From Sorex araneus (Eukaryota > Chordata > Mammalia > Eulipotyphla > Soricidae): a stretch of DNA of 64,000 nucleotides. The notes under the pieces were generated by a model. That model had not been told where the DNA came from. It was given only the letters and a program-made list of their open reading frames with translations, and did no database searches. Position numbers and translations under genes: made by a program. The DNA is taken from the NCBI RefSeq assembly GCF_027595985.1, contig NC_073313.1, positions 87,595,596 through 87,659,595 on the forward strand. Reading direction: 5' to 3'. Positions within the stretch are counted from its first letter, which is position 1. Each line of letters begins with the position of its first letter. Shown here one piece after another: positions 10,717-23,261 of this stretch.

Positions 10717-10869
10717 GCTGGAACCAGAGCGATAGTACACTGGGCAGGCATGTGGCTAACCTGGTTTGTTCGCTACCCCATATGGTTTCCCAAGCCCAAC
10801 TAGGAGTGATCCCTGAGCAGAGCCAGGTGTAAGCCCTGAGCACTGCAACGTATGACCCCAAAACAAAAA
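10717..10869 (+). repeat. A-tailed SINE, diverged
   Basis: 'gagcgatagtacactgggca', 'accccatatggtttcc', 'ggagtgatccctgagc' and 'gccaggtgtaagccctgagc', then an A-rich tail. The head-to-B-box spacing is shortened. Confidence 0.75.
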
Positions 10870-10872
10870 TGT

Positions 10873-11245
10873 CCAGTCCAGGGCTGGAGAGATAGTTCAA
10901 CAGCGGAGGCATGTGCTTTGCAGGTAGTCATTCCATGTTCAATCCCCAGCACCCCATGTGGTACCCCAAGCCTCCCTAGGAGTGTCCCCTGAGAACAGAA
11001 GCAGGCGTAATTCTTTTTTTTTTGGTTTTTGGGTCACACCTGGCGATGCACAGGGGTTACTCCTGGCTCTGCACTCAGGAATTACTCCTGGCAGTGCTCA
11101 GGGGACCATATGGGATGCTGGGATTTGAACCCGGGTCGGCCGCGTGCAAGGCAAATGCCCTACCCACTATGCTATCACTCCAGCCACGAGCAGGCGTAAT
11201 TCTTGAGCACAACCAGATGTGGCCCAAGCTCCCGCTTCAAAAAAC
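10873..11245 (+). repeat. A-tailed SINE interrupted by a second SINE
   Basis: First part 10873-11015 ('agggctggagagatagttca' through 'acagaagcaggcgtaattc'), second part 11189-11245 ('ttgagcacaaccagatgtgg'). The interruption is the minus-strand SINE at 11016-11188. Rejoined in outline it is a diverged A-tailed SINE. Confidence 0.85.
11016..11188 (-). repeat. Young A-tailed SINE nested in an older SINE, 16-bp TSD
   Basis: Near-consensus copy in reverse, 'gggtcacacctggcgatgca' to 'gctatcactccagcc'. Perfect duplication agcaggcgtaattctt at 11000-11015 and 11189-11204, made from the body of the host SINE. Confidence 0.93.
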
Positions 11246-11984
11246 CCTTTCTATGTCCAATAAACAAATATCATTTTTAAAAAAAACTGGGGCAGATTTT
11301 TAAATAATCACTCAAAACTGGAAACACCTTGATCTCATAAATTTAAGACTGGATAAATAAATATCCTTACAATAGATTCTTTCTCAGTCATAAAAAGAAA
11401 CTACTGAAATATACAATGTGAATGAATCTTTTAAAAGAAATTTCTTAGTCCCATGGCTTACAAAACTGTTATCAATGTAGTTTCATATTTAAAATTTCAA
11501 ACAAGAGACCTAATGGGGGTAGTAACTAGACCTTGCTGCTATGTTCGGGAGAGAAAGCAGGGAAATCAGTTTAGCCTTTCAGCTTGGACATCAGAGGAAG
11601 TAGGAAAAAAGTACTATATGTTATACTCTTACAAATGATTACAATCAGTATAATATTATAAATGCACATTAATCCTACCATCTGTAAAAATGGTTCTATT
11701 TATTGTACTAGAACTTGACTCTATCATATTCCTTGTTTTGAGAATGTGTGAGGAATGAAAGAATTAGAATAGAGACCCCTGAATGGTTTCTTTTGTGCAG
11801 TGGTTTCTTTTATATAGTTTGTTTCATGCAGTTTCCCATAAACACTAAGATCTGCACAGAGCCCACATAAAGTATTTGTCTTGATTCGTTGGATATTTGG
11901 ATCCTGTTTTACTCAGAATGGGAAGAAGATGGTAAATAAATCCACTATTCTCTTATTTTTATCATAATTTTTGTGTCTTAGATT
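11246..11984. other. Intergenic, no recognised element
   Basis: AT-rich. The stretch 11280-11420 ('ttaaataatcactcaaaact' and 'ggaaacaccttgatctcata') may be residual L1 but is too weak to call. Confidence 0.4.
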
Positions 11985-12170
11985 TTTTGTTTCTTTTTGA
12001 GGGGGTTGGTCACATCTGGTGTTGCTTAGGGCTTACTCCTGGCTTTGTGCTCAGGGTTTACCTCTGCAAGTGCTCAGTGGACAGACCATATGCAGTGCCA
12101 GGGATTAGATCTGGGTTGGCAACGTGCAAGGCAAATCCCTATATCCACTGTACTATCTCTATGGACCCTA
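11985..12170 (-). repeat. A-tailed SINE, diverged
   Basis: 'ggtcacatctggtgttgct', 'ttactcctggctttgtgctc', 'gaccatatgcagtgccaggg' and 'gtactatctctatggaccc'. T-run at the left is the reversed A-tail. Confidence 0.8.
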
Positions 12171-13876
12171 TATCTCAGTTTTAATTGTATTGTTCCTTGA
12201 TTCCTTGATCTACCGATTGTTGTTATATGGAAACCTCGGCTGCTTATCAAATCAGTATTCTCCCACAAGACATGCCCTCAGAGTTGTTCATTGTCTGAAG
12301 CCTCCTAGTTAAGAGAAGTGATTTAACCAGAATATTTGCAGTTATCTTAGTTGATGAGTATTTGGTTTGAAAAAAGTCTTGACCCAACTGGTGAAACAAT
12401 CTACTGAAACCAAAGTAAAAATATATTATTCGAGCAAAACTCCCTACCACGGTCTAATGTTCCTCTGTTACTGTGCTGTAGCCTATGCAGCTAGCTCAGA
12501 TTCCTGAGCCAGTTTCAGGCCCACATAATGTTGGCATCCAGCTTGCTTTTTTCTTTTTCTTTCTTTTATACCAGAATGATTGATTTTTTTGTTTATTTTT
12601 TAAAAGATTTTAAATATTATATTGGTTCTTTTCTTTTCTGTTTAATCACTGTAACATACATTTAAATAGTTGGTCATGATTTGGTTTCAGTTATAAAATG
12701 CTCCAACACCTGTCCCTTTACCAGTGTACATTTCCAACCACCAATGTCCTAGATTTTTATTCTGCCCCTCCCCTCGCCTCTATGGCAGTACTTTTCTTCT
12801 CTTTCTCTCTCTTTCATTTTGGGCATTATGGTTCGCAATACAGGCACTAAAAGGTTATCATTTATATCCCTTTTTCCTTCTTTCAGCACTCAGTTATGTC
12901 CACAGTGATAGTTTTCAGCTATTTTTCAGACCCTTCTCTGTCTTACCCCCGCCCACACCCTTGTGACAAGATTTCAAACATGGACCAGTACTCTAGTCTG
13001 CATTTCTACTGCCTGTAGGTATGGTCTTATACTATGGTTTTTATATCACAGAAATGAGTGCAGTCATTCTTGGTCTATACCTCTCCTCACTCATTTCACT
13101 CAGCATGATACTCTCCATGTACATCCAAGCATCAGCAGATTTTATGACTTCAATTTTCCTGGCAGTTGCATAATATTCCATGATGTAGATGTACCATAGT
13201 TTCTTTGTCCCGTCATCTGTTCTCAGGTATGAGGGTTGTTTCCAGATTCTGGCTATTGTGAGTAGTGCTGCAATGAACATAGAAGTACAGATAATTTTTC
13301 TGTATTGTTTTGGGGACCTTAGGGTATATTCCCTGAAGTGGTAATTCTGGGTCATCTTAAAGCTGAATTTCTAGTTTTTTGAGGAATGTCCATGTTGTTT
13401 TCCAAAAAGTTCAGACCAGTCAGCATTCCCACTAACAAGGAATGGGAATTCCTTTCTCCTGTCATCTGTACAAGCACTGGTTGATCTTGTTCTTATTGGT
13501 GTGTGCAAGTTTCTGGGATGTGAGATAACATCTCACAGTTGTTTTGATTTGCATCTCCCTGATGAATAGTGATATAGAGCATTTTTCATGTGCTTTTTGG
13601 ACATTTGAATTTCTTATTTGAGGAAGTTTCTGTTCATTTTTTCTCCCCATTTCTGATGGGGTTGGATTTTTTTCTTGTAAAGCTCTACCAGTGCCATGTA
13701 TATCTTTTATATTAAACTCTTATCTTATGGGTACTGGGTAAATCATTTTTCCCATTCTTTGTACTTTGTCTTTGTACTTTGGCCACCATTTCTTTTGAGG
13801 TGCAGAAGGTTCTTAGTTTAATGTTGTCCTGTTTGTTTATCTTAGCTTCCACCTCCTTAGTCAGTGATGTTTCATT

Positions 13877-14115
13877 AAAAAAAAAATTAAATTTTATTGA
13901 ATCACCGTGAGATAGTTACAAGCTTTCATGTTTGGGTTAAAATTTCACAATGATCAAACACCCATCCCTCCACCAGCGCACATACCCCACCACCAATATC
14001 CCTGGTATACCCCCCCTTTCCCACTCTCCCCTGCCTCTATTGCAGACAATATTCCCCATACTCTCTCTCTACTTTTGGGCATTATAGCTTGCAACACAGA
14101 CACTGAGAGGTCATA
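13877..14115 (-). mobile_element. Truncated L1 3' end nested in L1, 10-bp TSD
   Basis: Only the last 239 bp of an L1, from 'gagaggtcata' back to a poly(T) start. Duplication atgtttcatt at 13867-13876 and 14116-14125. Very similar to the copy at 38805-39021 (both have 'aatattccccatactctct' and 'gggcattatagcttg'). Confidence 0.9.
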
Positions 14116-14126
14116 ATGTTTCATTT

Positions 14127-14319
14127 TAATTTATTTTTTTCACTTTTTTTTTCACTTTTTTTGGGTCACACCTGGCAATGCTTAAAGGTTACTCCTGGCT
14201 CTGCACTCAGAAATTACTCCTGGCAGTGCTCGGGGGACCATATAGAATGTCAGGGATCAAACCTGGGTCAGCGTTATGAGAGGCAAACACCCTCCCCGCT
14301 GTACTATCTCTCTGGCTCC
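14127..14319 (-). repeat. A-tailed SINE nested in L1
   Basis: 'gggtcacacctggcaatgct', 'ggctctgcactcagaaatta', 'gaccatatagaatgtcaggg' and 'gtactatctctctggctcc'. Sits next to the nested L1 end. Confidence 0.88.
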
Positions 14320-16827
14320 ACTTAAACTCCCATTTTATTGAGAGTTTTTCTCATAGATGGGTGTTGGATCTTGTCAAATGATTTCTCTGAACACATTGAT
14401 GTGATCATATGATTTCAATTTTTCTTTGATTGATATGGTGTATTATGTTGATTGACTTGTGAATGCTAAACCATCCTTGGATCCCTTGGATGAATACTCC
14501 TTGGTCATGGTCTTTTTAATGAGTTGATGGATTCTATTTGCTGGTATAGTCTTTTGTTGTAGAACTTTGCATAAGTGTTCCTCAGGGATATCAGCCTATA
14601 ATTCTCCTTCTTATGATGTCTCTCTCTGCTTCTGGTGTCAGCACGATGCTTCAGAATAACTGGGAGTGTTTCTGTTTTTCCAATATCCTGGAAAGAATTT
14701 GCAGTTGGTCCTATTTAAAAGTTTAAAAGAATTCACCAGTGAATCCATCCTGACTTGGGCTTTTGTTTCGGGGGAAGAGTTTTGATTTCCATTTCAATTT
14801 CCTCTATAGTGATAGGTCTGTTTATGTATCTCATCTTTTTTTTTCAGCCTTAGGAGGTTATAGGAATCCAGGAATGTATCAATTTCTTCTAGGTACTCTT
14901 GTTCAAGCTATCTTTGATGATTCTTTGAATTTCTGTGGTTTCTTTTATGATGTCCCTCCTTTCATTTCTGGTTTGGTTTATTAGGATTCTCTCACTTTCT
15001 GTGTGAATCTTGCTAGTGGTTTATTGATGTTGTTTTCTTCTTTACAAAGAACCAGCTTTTGTTGTCATTACTCTGTTAGATTGCTTTTGGTTAATTCCTG
15101 CTCTAAGTTTTATTATTTCCTTCCTCCTGCCTGATTTGGCTCATTTTCTTGGTTATTTTCCAGATCTTAAATTGTGAAGTCGTTTGTTTATGTGGGCCCT
15201 TTCTCCCTTCCTGATGAATGCTTACAGAGCTGTAAACTTTCCTCTTAACACTGCTTTTGCTGTGTCACCCAAGTTTTTTTAGCCTGTGTTCTCATTTTTT
15301 TTTGCTTCCAGCAATTGTTTGATGTTCTCTTTGATTTCTTGTCTAACCCACTGGTTGTTCAGTAGCGAGCTGTTTAATTTCCAGGTATTTGTTTTTATTT
15401 TCCATTTGTGTGTGATTAACTTCTATTTTCAGTCTATCATGGTCTGAAAATATATACTTGATATCATTTATATCCTCTTGATTTCATGGAGGTATGTTTT
15501 GTAGTCCAGCATGTGGTCTATCTTGGAAAATGTCCCATGTGCACTGGAGAAGAATGTGTATTTGGCTTTGGGGGAATAAAAAGCCCAGCATATATGTACT
15601 AGCCCCCTCTTTTTCATTTCATTCTTCAAAAGCAGTGTTTCCTTGCTGAGTTTTAATGTCATCTGTCTATCAAGAGGTGACAAAGAGGTGTTAAAGTCTC
15701 CAACTATTATTGTATTGCTACCAATGTCCTCCTTGAAGTCTATTAGCAGTTGCTTTAAGTATTTTGCTGGTTATTCATTTCAGAATGCAATTTCTTTCTG
15801 ATCCATTGGCTATTAATAAATGACCTTAGCTGTCCCTTATAACCTTTTAGCTGAACTATTATTCAACTTTTAGCTGTAATATTGTATGGCCACCCCAGCC
15901 AATCTTGTTGGATACTTATATGGCTACCCTGACCTTCTTGGTGGAATTGTTTGCCTTAAGGATTTTCTCAAGCCTTTGACTTTGAGTTTGTGTTTGTTAT
16001 GACTGTTCGGATGTTTCTCTTGTAGGCAGCAGAATGTTGGATTTGATTTTTAAATTTATTTTGCCACTCTGTGTCCCTAATTGGCACACTTAGACCATTG
16101 ATATTGAGAGAGATTATCGTCGTGGAGTTTTGTAACATCTTTCTGTAGAAGTTTGTTCTGTCTGTGGGGTTTGTCTTGCCTTACAGTACTTGTTTCTGTT
16201 CTTCTTTCAAAATTGGTTTTGAATCTATGAAGTTCCCGAGCTGTTGTTTATCCACGAAGATGTATATTATTCCTTCAAATCTGAATGAGAGTCTAGCTGG
16301 GTAAAATATTCTTCATAGGGCTTCTTTTTGTTTTATTTTTTTAATTATATCCCACCATTGACTTTGGGCCTGGAGGGTCTCATTTGATTGGTTGGCTGTA
16401 AATCTAAGGGACACTTTGTATGCCGTTTTCTTCTTTGATCTTGCTGCTTTCAGTATTGTATCTCTATCTATGGTTTTTATTATTCTGGTTTGGATACATA
16501 TTGGTGTATTTTTTATTAGGGTCTCTTTTAGCTGGTACCCTTCAGCTTCCTTGGATCTAGACACCTGGGTTATTCAGTTCCAGGAACTTTTCAGCAATGA
16601 TGTCTTTGACTGTTACTTCCTCATTGGGGTTACCTTTCTGGGACTCTTGAATTTATCCCATAATTCTCTTGTCTGTCCTTGAGTATTTTGAGGTCTTATT
16701 CCATCTTCTCTTGTTGCCTGGAGGTCTTCTGTATCTCATTTTCAAGCTAACTGATTCAGTCTTCAGCTATTGTTACTTTACTGTTGAGGACATCCATTGA
16801 ATTTTTCATTTCATCCATCGAATTTTT

Positions 16828-17368
16828 TTTTAATTTATTTATATTTAATTAGAGAATCACCGTGAGGGTACAGTTACAGATTTATACACTTTTGTGCTTA
16901 TACTTCCCTCATACAAAGTTCGGGAACCCATCCCTTCACCAGTGCCCATTCTCCACCACCAGTAAACCCAGCGTCCCTCCCACCCTCCCCAATCCCATCT
17001 CCCCCCCACCCCACCCTGCCACTGTGGCAGGGCATTCCCTTCTGTTCTCTCTCTCTAATTAGCTGTTGTGGTTTGCAATAAAGGTGTTGAGTGGCCGCTG
17101 TGCTCAGTCTCTAGCCCTCATTCAGCCCGCAACTCCCTTCCCCCACATGGCCTTTGACTACAATGTAGTTGGTGATCGCTTCTCTGAGTTGACCTTTCCC
17201 CGGAACGTGAGGCCAGCCTCGAAGCCATGGGGTCAACCTCCTGGTACTTATTTCTACAGTTCTTGGGTGTTAGTCTCCCACTCTGTTATTCTATATACCA
17301 TAGATGAGTGCAATCTTTCTATGTCTGTCTCTCTCTTTCTGACTCATTTCACTCAGCATGAAACTTTT
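16828..17368 (-). mobile_element. Young 5'-truncated L1 nested in L1, 16-bp TSD
   Basis: 541 bp from the L1 3' end. Perfect duplication catccatcgaattttt at 16812-16827 and 17369-17384. Its 3' UTR is nearly the exact reverse complement of the nested copy at 59718-60483 (shared 'ctctaattagctgttgtggt' and 'aaaggtgttgagtggcc'), so both come from one recent subfamily. Confidence 0.93.
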
Positions 17369-17725
17369 CATCCATCGAATTTTTAATTAATGTCATTTCT
17401 GCTTGTAGCTTTCTTATTTCTGCTCTCATATTCTCCTGGAATTGGTGTCTGTTCCACTGTTTCTTTGAGCTCATTAAACATTTTGTCTCTGAATTCTTTA
17501 TCAGAGAGATTATGTAGGTAGGTATTCCTTGTTGAGGTCTTGGTGCTCCTTTCTTTATCCACTCCTCGTGGTAGGGTTCTGAGCTGTTTCCTTATGGTTT
17601 CTGTGGTAGTGTGGAGGTAATTCTTTCCCATACACTATCTGTGTCCCCACTCCTGCACTCACTCTCAGGGAAGACTCTGGGGAAGCTCGGTGGGTTGTGG
17701 TCTCTTCTTTCCCTGTGAAGGATCT

Positions 17726-17887
17726 GTAGTACTGTTGTCCCATTGTTCATCAATTTGCTAGAGCAGACACCAGTACGCTTCATTGTGAGACTTGTTGTTA
17801 CTGTTTTGGGCATATCGAATATGCCATGGGTAGCTTGCCAGACTCTGCTGTGCGGGCGGGATACTCTCAGTAGCTTGCCGGGCTTTC
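17726..17887 (-). repeat. Type-B SINE, head-truncated
   Basis: 'gtactgttgtcccattgttc', 'catatcgaatatgccatggg' and 'gcgggatactctcagtagct', stopping at 'ttgccgggct', so the tRNA-like head is missing. Lies in the 5' part of the long L1. Confidence 0.85.
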
Positions 17888-18571
17888 CTTCCCTTTCAAT
17901 TTAGTGTGCATGTGTAATTGTGTGGAGCCTCTTACACTGATTCAGGGAATAAGTTCCTTGCCTTGAGCGTACTGTTACTTTGTGATTAGGGTTGTATAGT
18001 TTCTTGTGGTCACCACTACTGTGTGATGAGTTTTGTGCGAACGTTGGTTGGAGTAGGGCCTGATGGACTATTGGCTTAATGTGGTTGGGGTAGTCAGGCT
18101 GCCTGGTGAGAGTATAAGAGGACAATATGTGAATCGTATTAGATACGGAGATGGGAATAACTGCTCAGAAAATTACACCCACCAGTTGTCTGACCTGTGG
18201 GAGGACCTAAGAATTAGAGGCATTCAGCATCAGTCACAGGATATGTGTTCAGAACCCATTGTCAGTTTTCTTGTTTGCAGAGAAGCAGGAAGATTCTCTC
18301 CACAGCGCATTCGCGTGCTGCTGAGTGCCTGTACTGATAGTTTCTTCCTGCTGTGAGAGCGTGCTCATATTCTATTCTGTTTCAAAGAGTTTTAAATTGT
18401 GGTATAACATGCATAGGTTAAAAATGGTCAGTTTGCTTTCTCTCCACATGTTTTTTCAAACCAACTTCTGAAATCCTAATGCTGCCATCAGATTTCAAAT
18501 ATATTACATTTCATGTCTTAGTTTGCTTTAATTTCTTTCCCCAATAGATGAGGGATAAGATGTTCAAATGG

Positions 18572-18747
18572 GGGCCGGAGTGATAGCACAGTGGGTAGGG
18601 TGTTTGCCTTGCATGTGGCCAACCCGGGTTCGATCCCCGGCATCCCATATGGTCCCCCAAGTACTGCCAGGAGTAATTCCTGAGTGCAAAGCCAGGAGTA
18701 ACCCCTGAGCATCACTGGGTGTGACCCAAAAAAGCAAAAAAAATAAA
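18572..18747 (+). repeat. A-tailed SINE with 15-bp TSD
   Basis: 'ggccggagtgatagcacagt', B-box 'gggttcgatcccc', A-rich tail to 18747. Perfect duplication aagatgttcaaatgg at 18557-18571 and 18748-18762. Confidence 0.93.
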
Positions 18748-18762
18748 AAGATGTTCAAATGG

Positions 18763-19655
18763 TTCAAATACATGTAGCTAATTTCATTTGTCATGCCCCT
18801 TAACCTTCAGGTTTATCATTTCTGTATGCTCTAGGTTATTTACAACTTCTGGTATCTGTCTAAGGGCCCTTTTAGAGGCCTTGGAAGAGTTTCCTACCCT
18901 TTACAGGATAAATTGGAATTCTAGTGGATTAAGATCTCTTGTGTATGTCTAGTCAATTTTCTCGCCCTAAGGTAGGTATTTTTTATCAGTCTCAGGTATG
19001 TGGTTTAAATGGTTGTCCAGAGGTTAATCACGGGATCAAGTTCCAGTTACATACTATAGACTTGGTATCATGTTAGCAGCTGATTTCTTTTGCATACATT
19101 GCTTCCTCACTCCCCAATGGGTATTTCCTAAGGTCATCTCCTATATGGGTTTTTCCTGGGGTTATCTCCTAAATAAACTACTTGCTGTAAAATCTATGTC
19201 TATTGATCTCCTTCTGAGGAAACCCGAATTAAAACCGTCATGCAAACTCTTAGTAGGTCTAAGTTACTTAATAATAAGATATTGTACATCTATGGGTAGA
19301 AATGACGGGTAATATATCATTGATCTCCTTTGGAAGATATGCCCTCCATACATTTTTAGTGGGTAACTGGGTCAGGATTTTATTCACTGGTAAAAAGTAC
19401 TGGGTACTGATTTATCTCCACAAATAAATACGATTTTCTATACTACCAATATCAGTGGTATTGGTAGTTACTATTATGCAAAGTTTGAAAGATCCTGTTT
19501 TCAAAGGTCAAAGCTGGTTCCCAGGCTGTTGTCTCTGAAGTGTTCACCGAACTACTTGGTGAACTCTACCAACTGGTCTAAGAGGTGACCTTCCTCAGTA
19601 TATTGTATAATATATATATAACATATAATAGATATTATGTACAACACATAATATA
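18763..19655. other. Intergenic, no gene; AT-rich simple sequence at its end
   Basis: No known element to about 19594. Positions 19595-19655 are interrupted TA-rich repeats ('gtataatatatatataacat'). Confidence 0.5.
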
Positions 19656-20090
19656 GATGTATCATTGTTTCACTGTATCACTGCTGTCATCCCGTTGATC
19701 ATCGATTTCTTCGAGTGGGTGCCAGTAACGTCTCCACTCATCCCACCTGATATTTTATTTTATTTTATTATATTTTATTTTATTTTTGGGTCACACCTGG
19801 CAATGCACAGGGATTACTCCTGGCTCTGCACTCAGGAATCACTCCTGGCGGTGCTCAGGGGACTATCTGGGATGCTGCGAATCGAACCCGGGTCGACCGC
19901 GTGCAAGGCAAACGCCCTACCCGCTGCGCTATCACTCCAGCCCAGCCCTGAGATTTTAGCAGCCTCTCCTTACTCGTCCTTCCCAACGGTGCCATATTGG
20001 AGGCTCTTTCAGGGTCACGGGAATGAGACCCATTATTTTTAGTGTTTTTGGCATATCGAATATGCCACAGGGAGCTTGCTAGGCTCTGCC
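19656..20090 (-). repeat. Long type-B SINE split by an A-tailed SINE
   Basis: Starts with 'cactgtatcactgctgtcat' and 'gtgggtgccagtaacgtctc', is broken at 19748-19942, then resumes with 'tgagattttagcagcctctc', 'ggaggctctttcagggtca' and 'catatcgaatatgccacagg'. The extra block between 'taaaatctcagggct' and the 'gaccctgaaagagcctcc' motif (plus sense) marks a longer variant also present at 48900-49118 and 54300-54430. Confidence 0.85.
19748..19942 (-). repeat. A-tailed SINE nested in the long type-B SINE
   Basis: The tail side is a (TTTTA)n-like run 19748-19782; the body is close to consensus ('gggtcacacctggcaatgca' to 'gctatcactccagccc'). The flanks cctgatatttta and cctgagatttta look like a 12-bp duplication with one change. 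Confidence 0.9.
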
Positions 20091-21951
20091 ATGAAGCTAT
20101 ATTATGCAAGATATATTATGTAACTACAGTAATAAAAAAGTAGTATCTTGGCATTAAAAAGTACCTAGAGCAACAACACAGAAAAAGGTTAAAACTGTAT
20201 GAGATAACATTCTGCAAAGAAAATTGTTAGAAGACTATTAAAACATCAATATTCTTGAAAATTATGTTAAAGCATGAGACAACACTGTTTAAAGAGTGAT
20301 CCAAAGAAGAGAGTTATGATATAAATGTATATATGTATAAATATATTGTATAGTATACATAAAAAGTTACAGAAACACGACAATGCCAGATTTTTTATTT
20401 GTTGACTTAGTGACCTTTTATTCATTCCTTTCCCCCCAAATTGCTTTCCTGCTGAGGAACTTTCATCAGGCTGTGGTAGTCAGCTTCAAGTTATATCTTT
20501 TCATGATTTTTTAACTTTGCTTTCTGATTCCCCCCGAATCATATTTATTTACTTTTCTCTCTTTTTTTCTAAAATATAGAGCTTAGGCATTTTTGGTGTG
20601 TAGGTTTGCCAAATCATAAGATCTAATTTTGAAAGTCTCTATTCATGAGAGTTGATGATGAATACTATTCATGTTCAGCTGTCTGCCTCATAGTGAATAC
20701 ATATTTTTGGGACTGAAACAGTTTTGATTATAAAAAATACGAGAAAAGAGAGGGAGAGGGAAAAGGATTGATGTTCTAGAGAGAACACAAGCTTCTTCAG
20801 AGGGGGAAGACAAAAGTACATGTCTCACGTCTAGAATGAGCTAATATCCAAGGTGGAGAATGTTCCCATAGTGAATATTATATATACCTCATTTGGAATA
20901 ATCTACCCCATTTAGTATGAGAACCAAGCCTATTTGTTATACTATAGAAATATAACATCTTAATGTCAGGTCCCATCTTTTCTAGAATATTTGATGTGTG
21001 ATCATTATCAATTATGTCCTCTCCTAAAATCAACTGCAAATTTCCAATTGCCATTTAGGTTTTTTACTGAACATATCAAAACATTGCCAAAATACAATTT
21101 GTCCATTTACCACTAAGTTTGCCATGATATTTCATCACTGTTTCCCAGTGTGTTGTACCTGTATTGCTTACAATTAAATAGATGGAGTATCTTAACTTTG
21201 TGAAAGTTGATTGCATTTTAGTCTGATTGTATCTTTGTAGATATATCTGTTTTTCCTTTCACATATAGCTAGGCTGGTTTTTAGAATATCGAACCACTCT
21301 TCTCTTCGTTTCTTATTTTTTTCTAGCTTTCCTCCCGTCATTCCTAAAGCTAATGTAATATCTTGGTGAAGACTTTTATTTTGTTCAAAATATACTCTAC
21401 TCTTCTCACTATACCTGATGACTCACTCTATCTGCCATTATTTTCAGGCTAACAAGAGTCTCAGATCCAATGCATCATGAGTACAGACATTGTTTAACGC
21501 TTTTTTGACTTTGAACATAAAAAAGAATTTTGTTTTCATATTAATTCATGAAGGTACTTTTTTCACTTAGTATCTTTTCAAGGGAATTCTACATCCTTGA
21601 AGTGATTATGCCCATGATCGGAATCTCTGATATGCATAACCATGATTATAAACATGGCTAATGCTTGGAAGATTATTGCTGAAGAAAATCTGTACACATA
21701 CACTGAGCCATTGATCGAATAGGAACCAATTATCTCCTTATTAGGCCCTGAATATCATTAGAAATTATTTTGTTACTTTTCCTCTACAAATTTCTGATTA
21801 CATTTTATATAATTATTCAAACCAGAACCAACGTGGTAACTTTGTTGGAAAAGGAACTCAGGAAACTAGACAAGGCACATGAAACTCCTAAACTTTACCT
21901 TATCATCACTCTATTCCTGGATGAAGGTTAAAACAAGAATAAGAATAACTA
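20091..21951. other. Intergenic, no gene recognised
   Basis: AT-rich with TA-rich simple sequence around 20322-20362. No coding frame, SINE or confident L1. The block may contain very old repeats below my detection. Confidence 0.45.
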
Positions 21952-22100
21952 AGGGCTGGAGAGATAGTATAGCATATAAAGTGCTTGTTGTGGATGAGAC
22001 TGACTCCAGTTCCTTCCCCAGCACCATGCAGGGTTCTTTGAGTATGGTCAGGAGTGATTCCGAGCACTGCTGGGTGTTAATCCAAAACAAAACACAGCAA
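21952..22100 (+). repeat. A-tailed SINE, old
   Basis: 'agggctggagagatagtata', 'ccccagcaccatgcagggtt' and 'ggagtgattccgagcactgc', tail 'ccaaaacaaaacacagcaaa'. Confidence 0.75.
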
Positions 22101-22289
22101 AAATAGAGTAACAGAACATGGGTCTGCCACCTACTTTGGCTGTACTACTACTTATTTGGGTGGGAATATAGTAGGCCACAATTGTCACAATGCTTATGGG
22201 TAGATATAGGTCATATGGAACCTTGCTGCTTCTGCAATTTGAAGTTGTGGACAAAGATACCTTAGATACTAAAGTAAATATTATCTTAT

Positions 22290-22452
22290 GGGTGTTTTTT
22301 TGCATTTTGGGGGAGATACACAGCAGTTCTCAGGGCTTGCTCCTGGGTCTGTGCTCAGAGAGAGATAAGTTCTGTAGGTATTAGGGGACCAGATGCAGTG
22401 CCAGGGATTAAACTGGGGTAGGCTGCCTCCTGTAGTATCTCTGTGGACCCCC
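22290..22452 (-). repeat. A-tailed SINE, old
   Basis: 'gcttgctcctgggtctgtgc', 'gaccagatgcagtgccaggg', 'attaaactggggtaggctgc' and 'gtagtatctctgtggaccc', with a small internal deletion before the head. Confidence 0.75.
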
Positions 22453-23261
22453 AAAAGTAAATACACAAATTCCAACACTTGCCTATTACACGTGGGAGAT
22501 TTATTCTGTAGGCCTGTGACAGCAGTGTTTCAAGTTTGATGACTGAATATCAAACTTTTTTGAATATTTGCTCTCTTAGTGGCATTTACTTGCTCTGTTT
22601 GCCCAGACAATATCAGTATTAGGGGCAGAAGAAAGACCCATCTATTATTAAGGGTTGGAACTTTGGTTTTAATATCCAAGGGACTCAGGAGTACTTAAGT
22701 TCTTTCTCACCCTAGCACCCTTGTCTGTCACTAGGTATGTATCTGTATAATAGTGGGAAGAGAGCAAAGTAACATTAATTGGGAAATTGACTCCAAATCC
22801 CAGTTCAGAACTTTACTGAGCTGGCCTGATCACAAGGGGGTTTAAAGACAAACTAAACCAAAGTAAGGTGAATGACAGCATTTCCCTAAAGTCAAAACAA
22901 AATCTTATAATTCATCATTTCAGTAAGAAAAGGGTCATGACTACCAGTCTAGGGGAAATGAATGAATAAAGAGGCTTTATACCCATATAGGATGATTAAT
23001 ATTCCCAATACTACCAATTTTGGCTTAATAGTTATTTAGCATTTTTACGGATAAGTTCTATCCCTCTCTAATACTTTGGAGTATGGGCATAGGAACAGAG
23101 AGGGACTTTGAGCCCTTTCCCCAGAAGCCTATATGGACACATTGCTTAGATTGGGCAGATGCTCAAACTTCCTACATTTCAATTCTTACAGCCTGTGCTT
23201 GATTACACACTGATATGCGGCTCTAATACTGACTAATGTAAAAGCTATGAATAGGTGTCCA
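22453..23261. other. Intergenic, no recognised element
   Basis: No repeat signature or exon-like frame. Base composition is slightly less AT-rich than the flanks. Confidence 0.4.

Larger units (their letters stand above)
12591..18360 (-). mobile_element. Long L1 retrotransposon with three or four nested insertions
   Basis: Minus-strand L1 reading from a 5' part near 18360 to its 3' end near 12591. The 3' UTR (12680-12960) and the C-terminal part of ORF2 (frame at 13041-13355, with FIAALLTIARIWKQP and WYIYIMEYYATARK typical of L1 ORF2) come first; more ORF2 follows at 14320-16310, and probable ORF1/5' sequence at 16311-18360. It is cut by a truncated L1 (13877-14115), a SINE (14127-14319), another L1 (16828-17368) and a type-B SINE (17726-17887). 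Host-only length is roughly 4.7 kb. Frames are broken throughout, so it is inactive. Assignment of 17888-18360 to its 5' region is inference. Confidence 0.8.
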
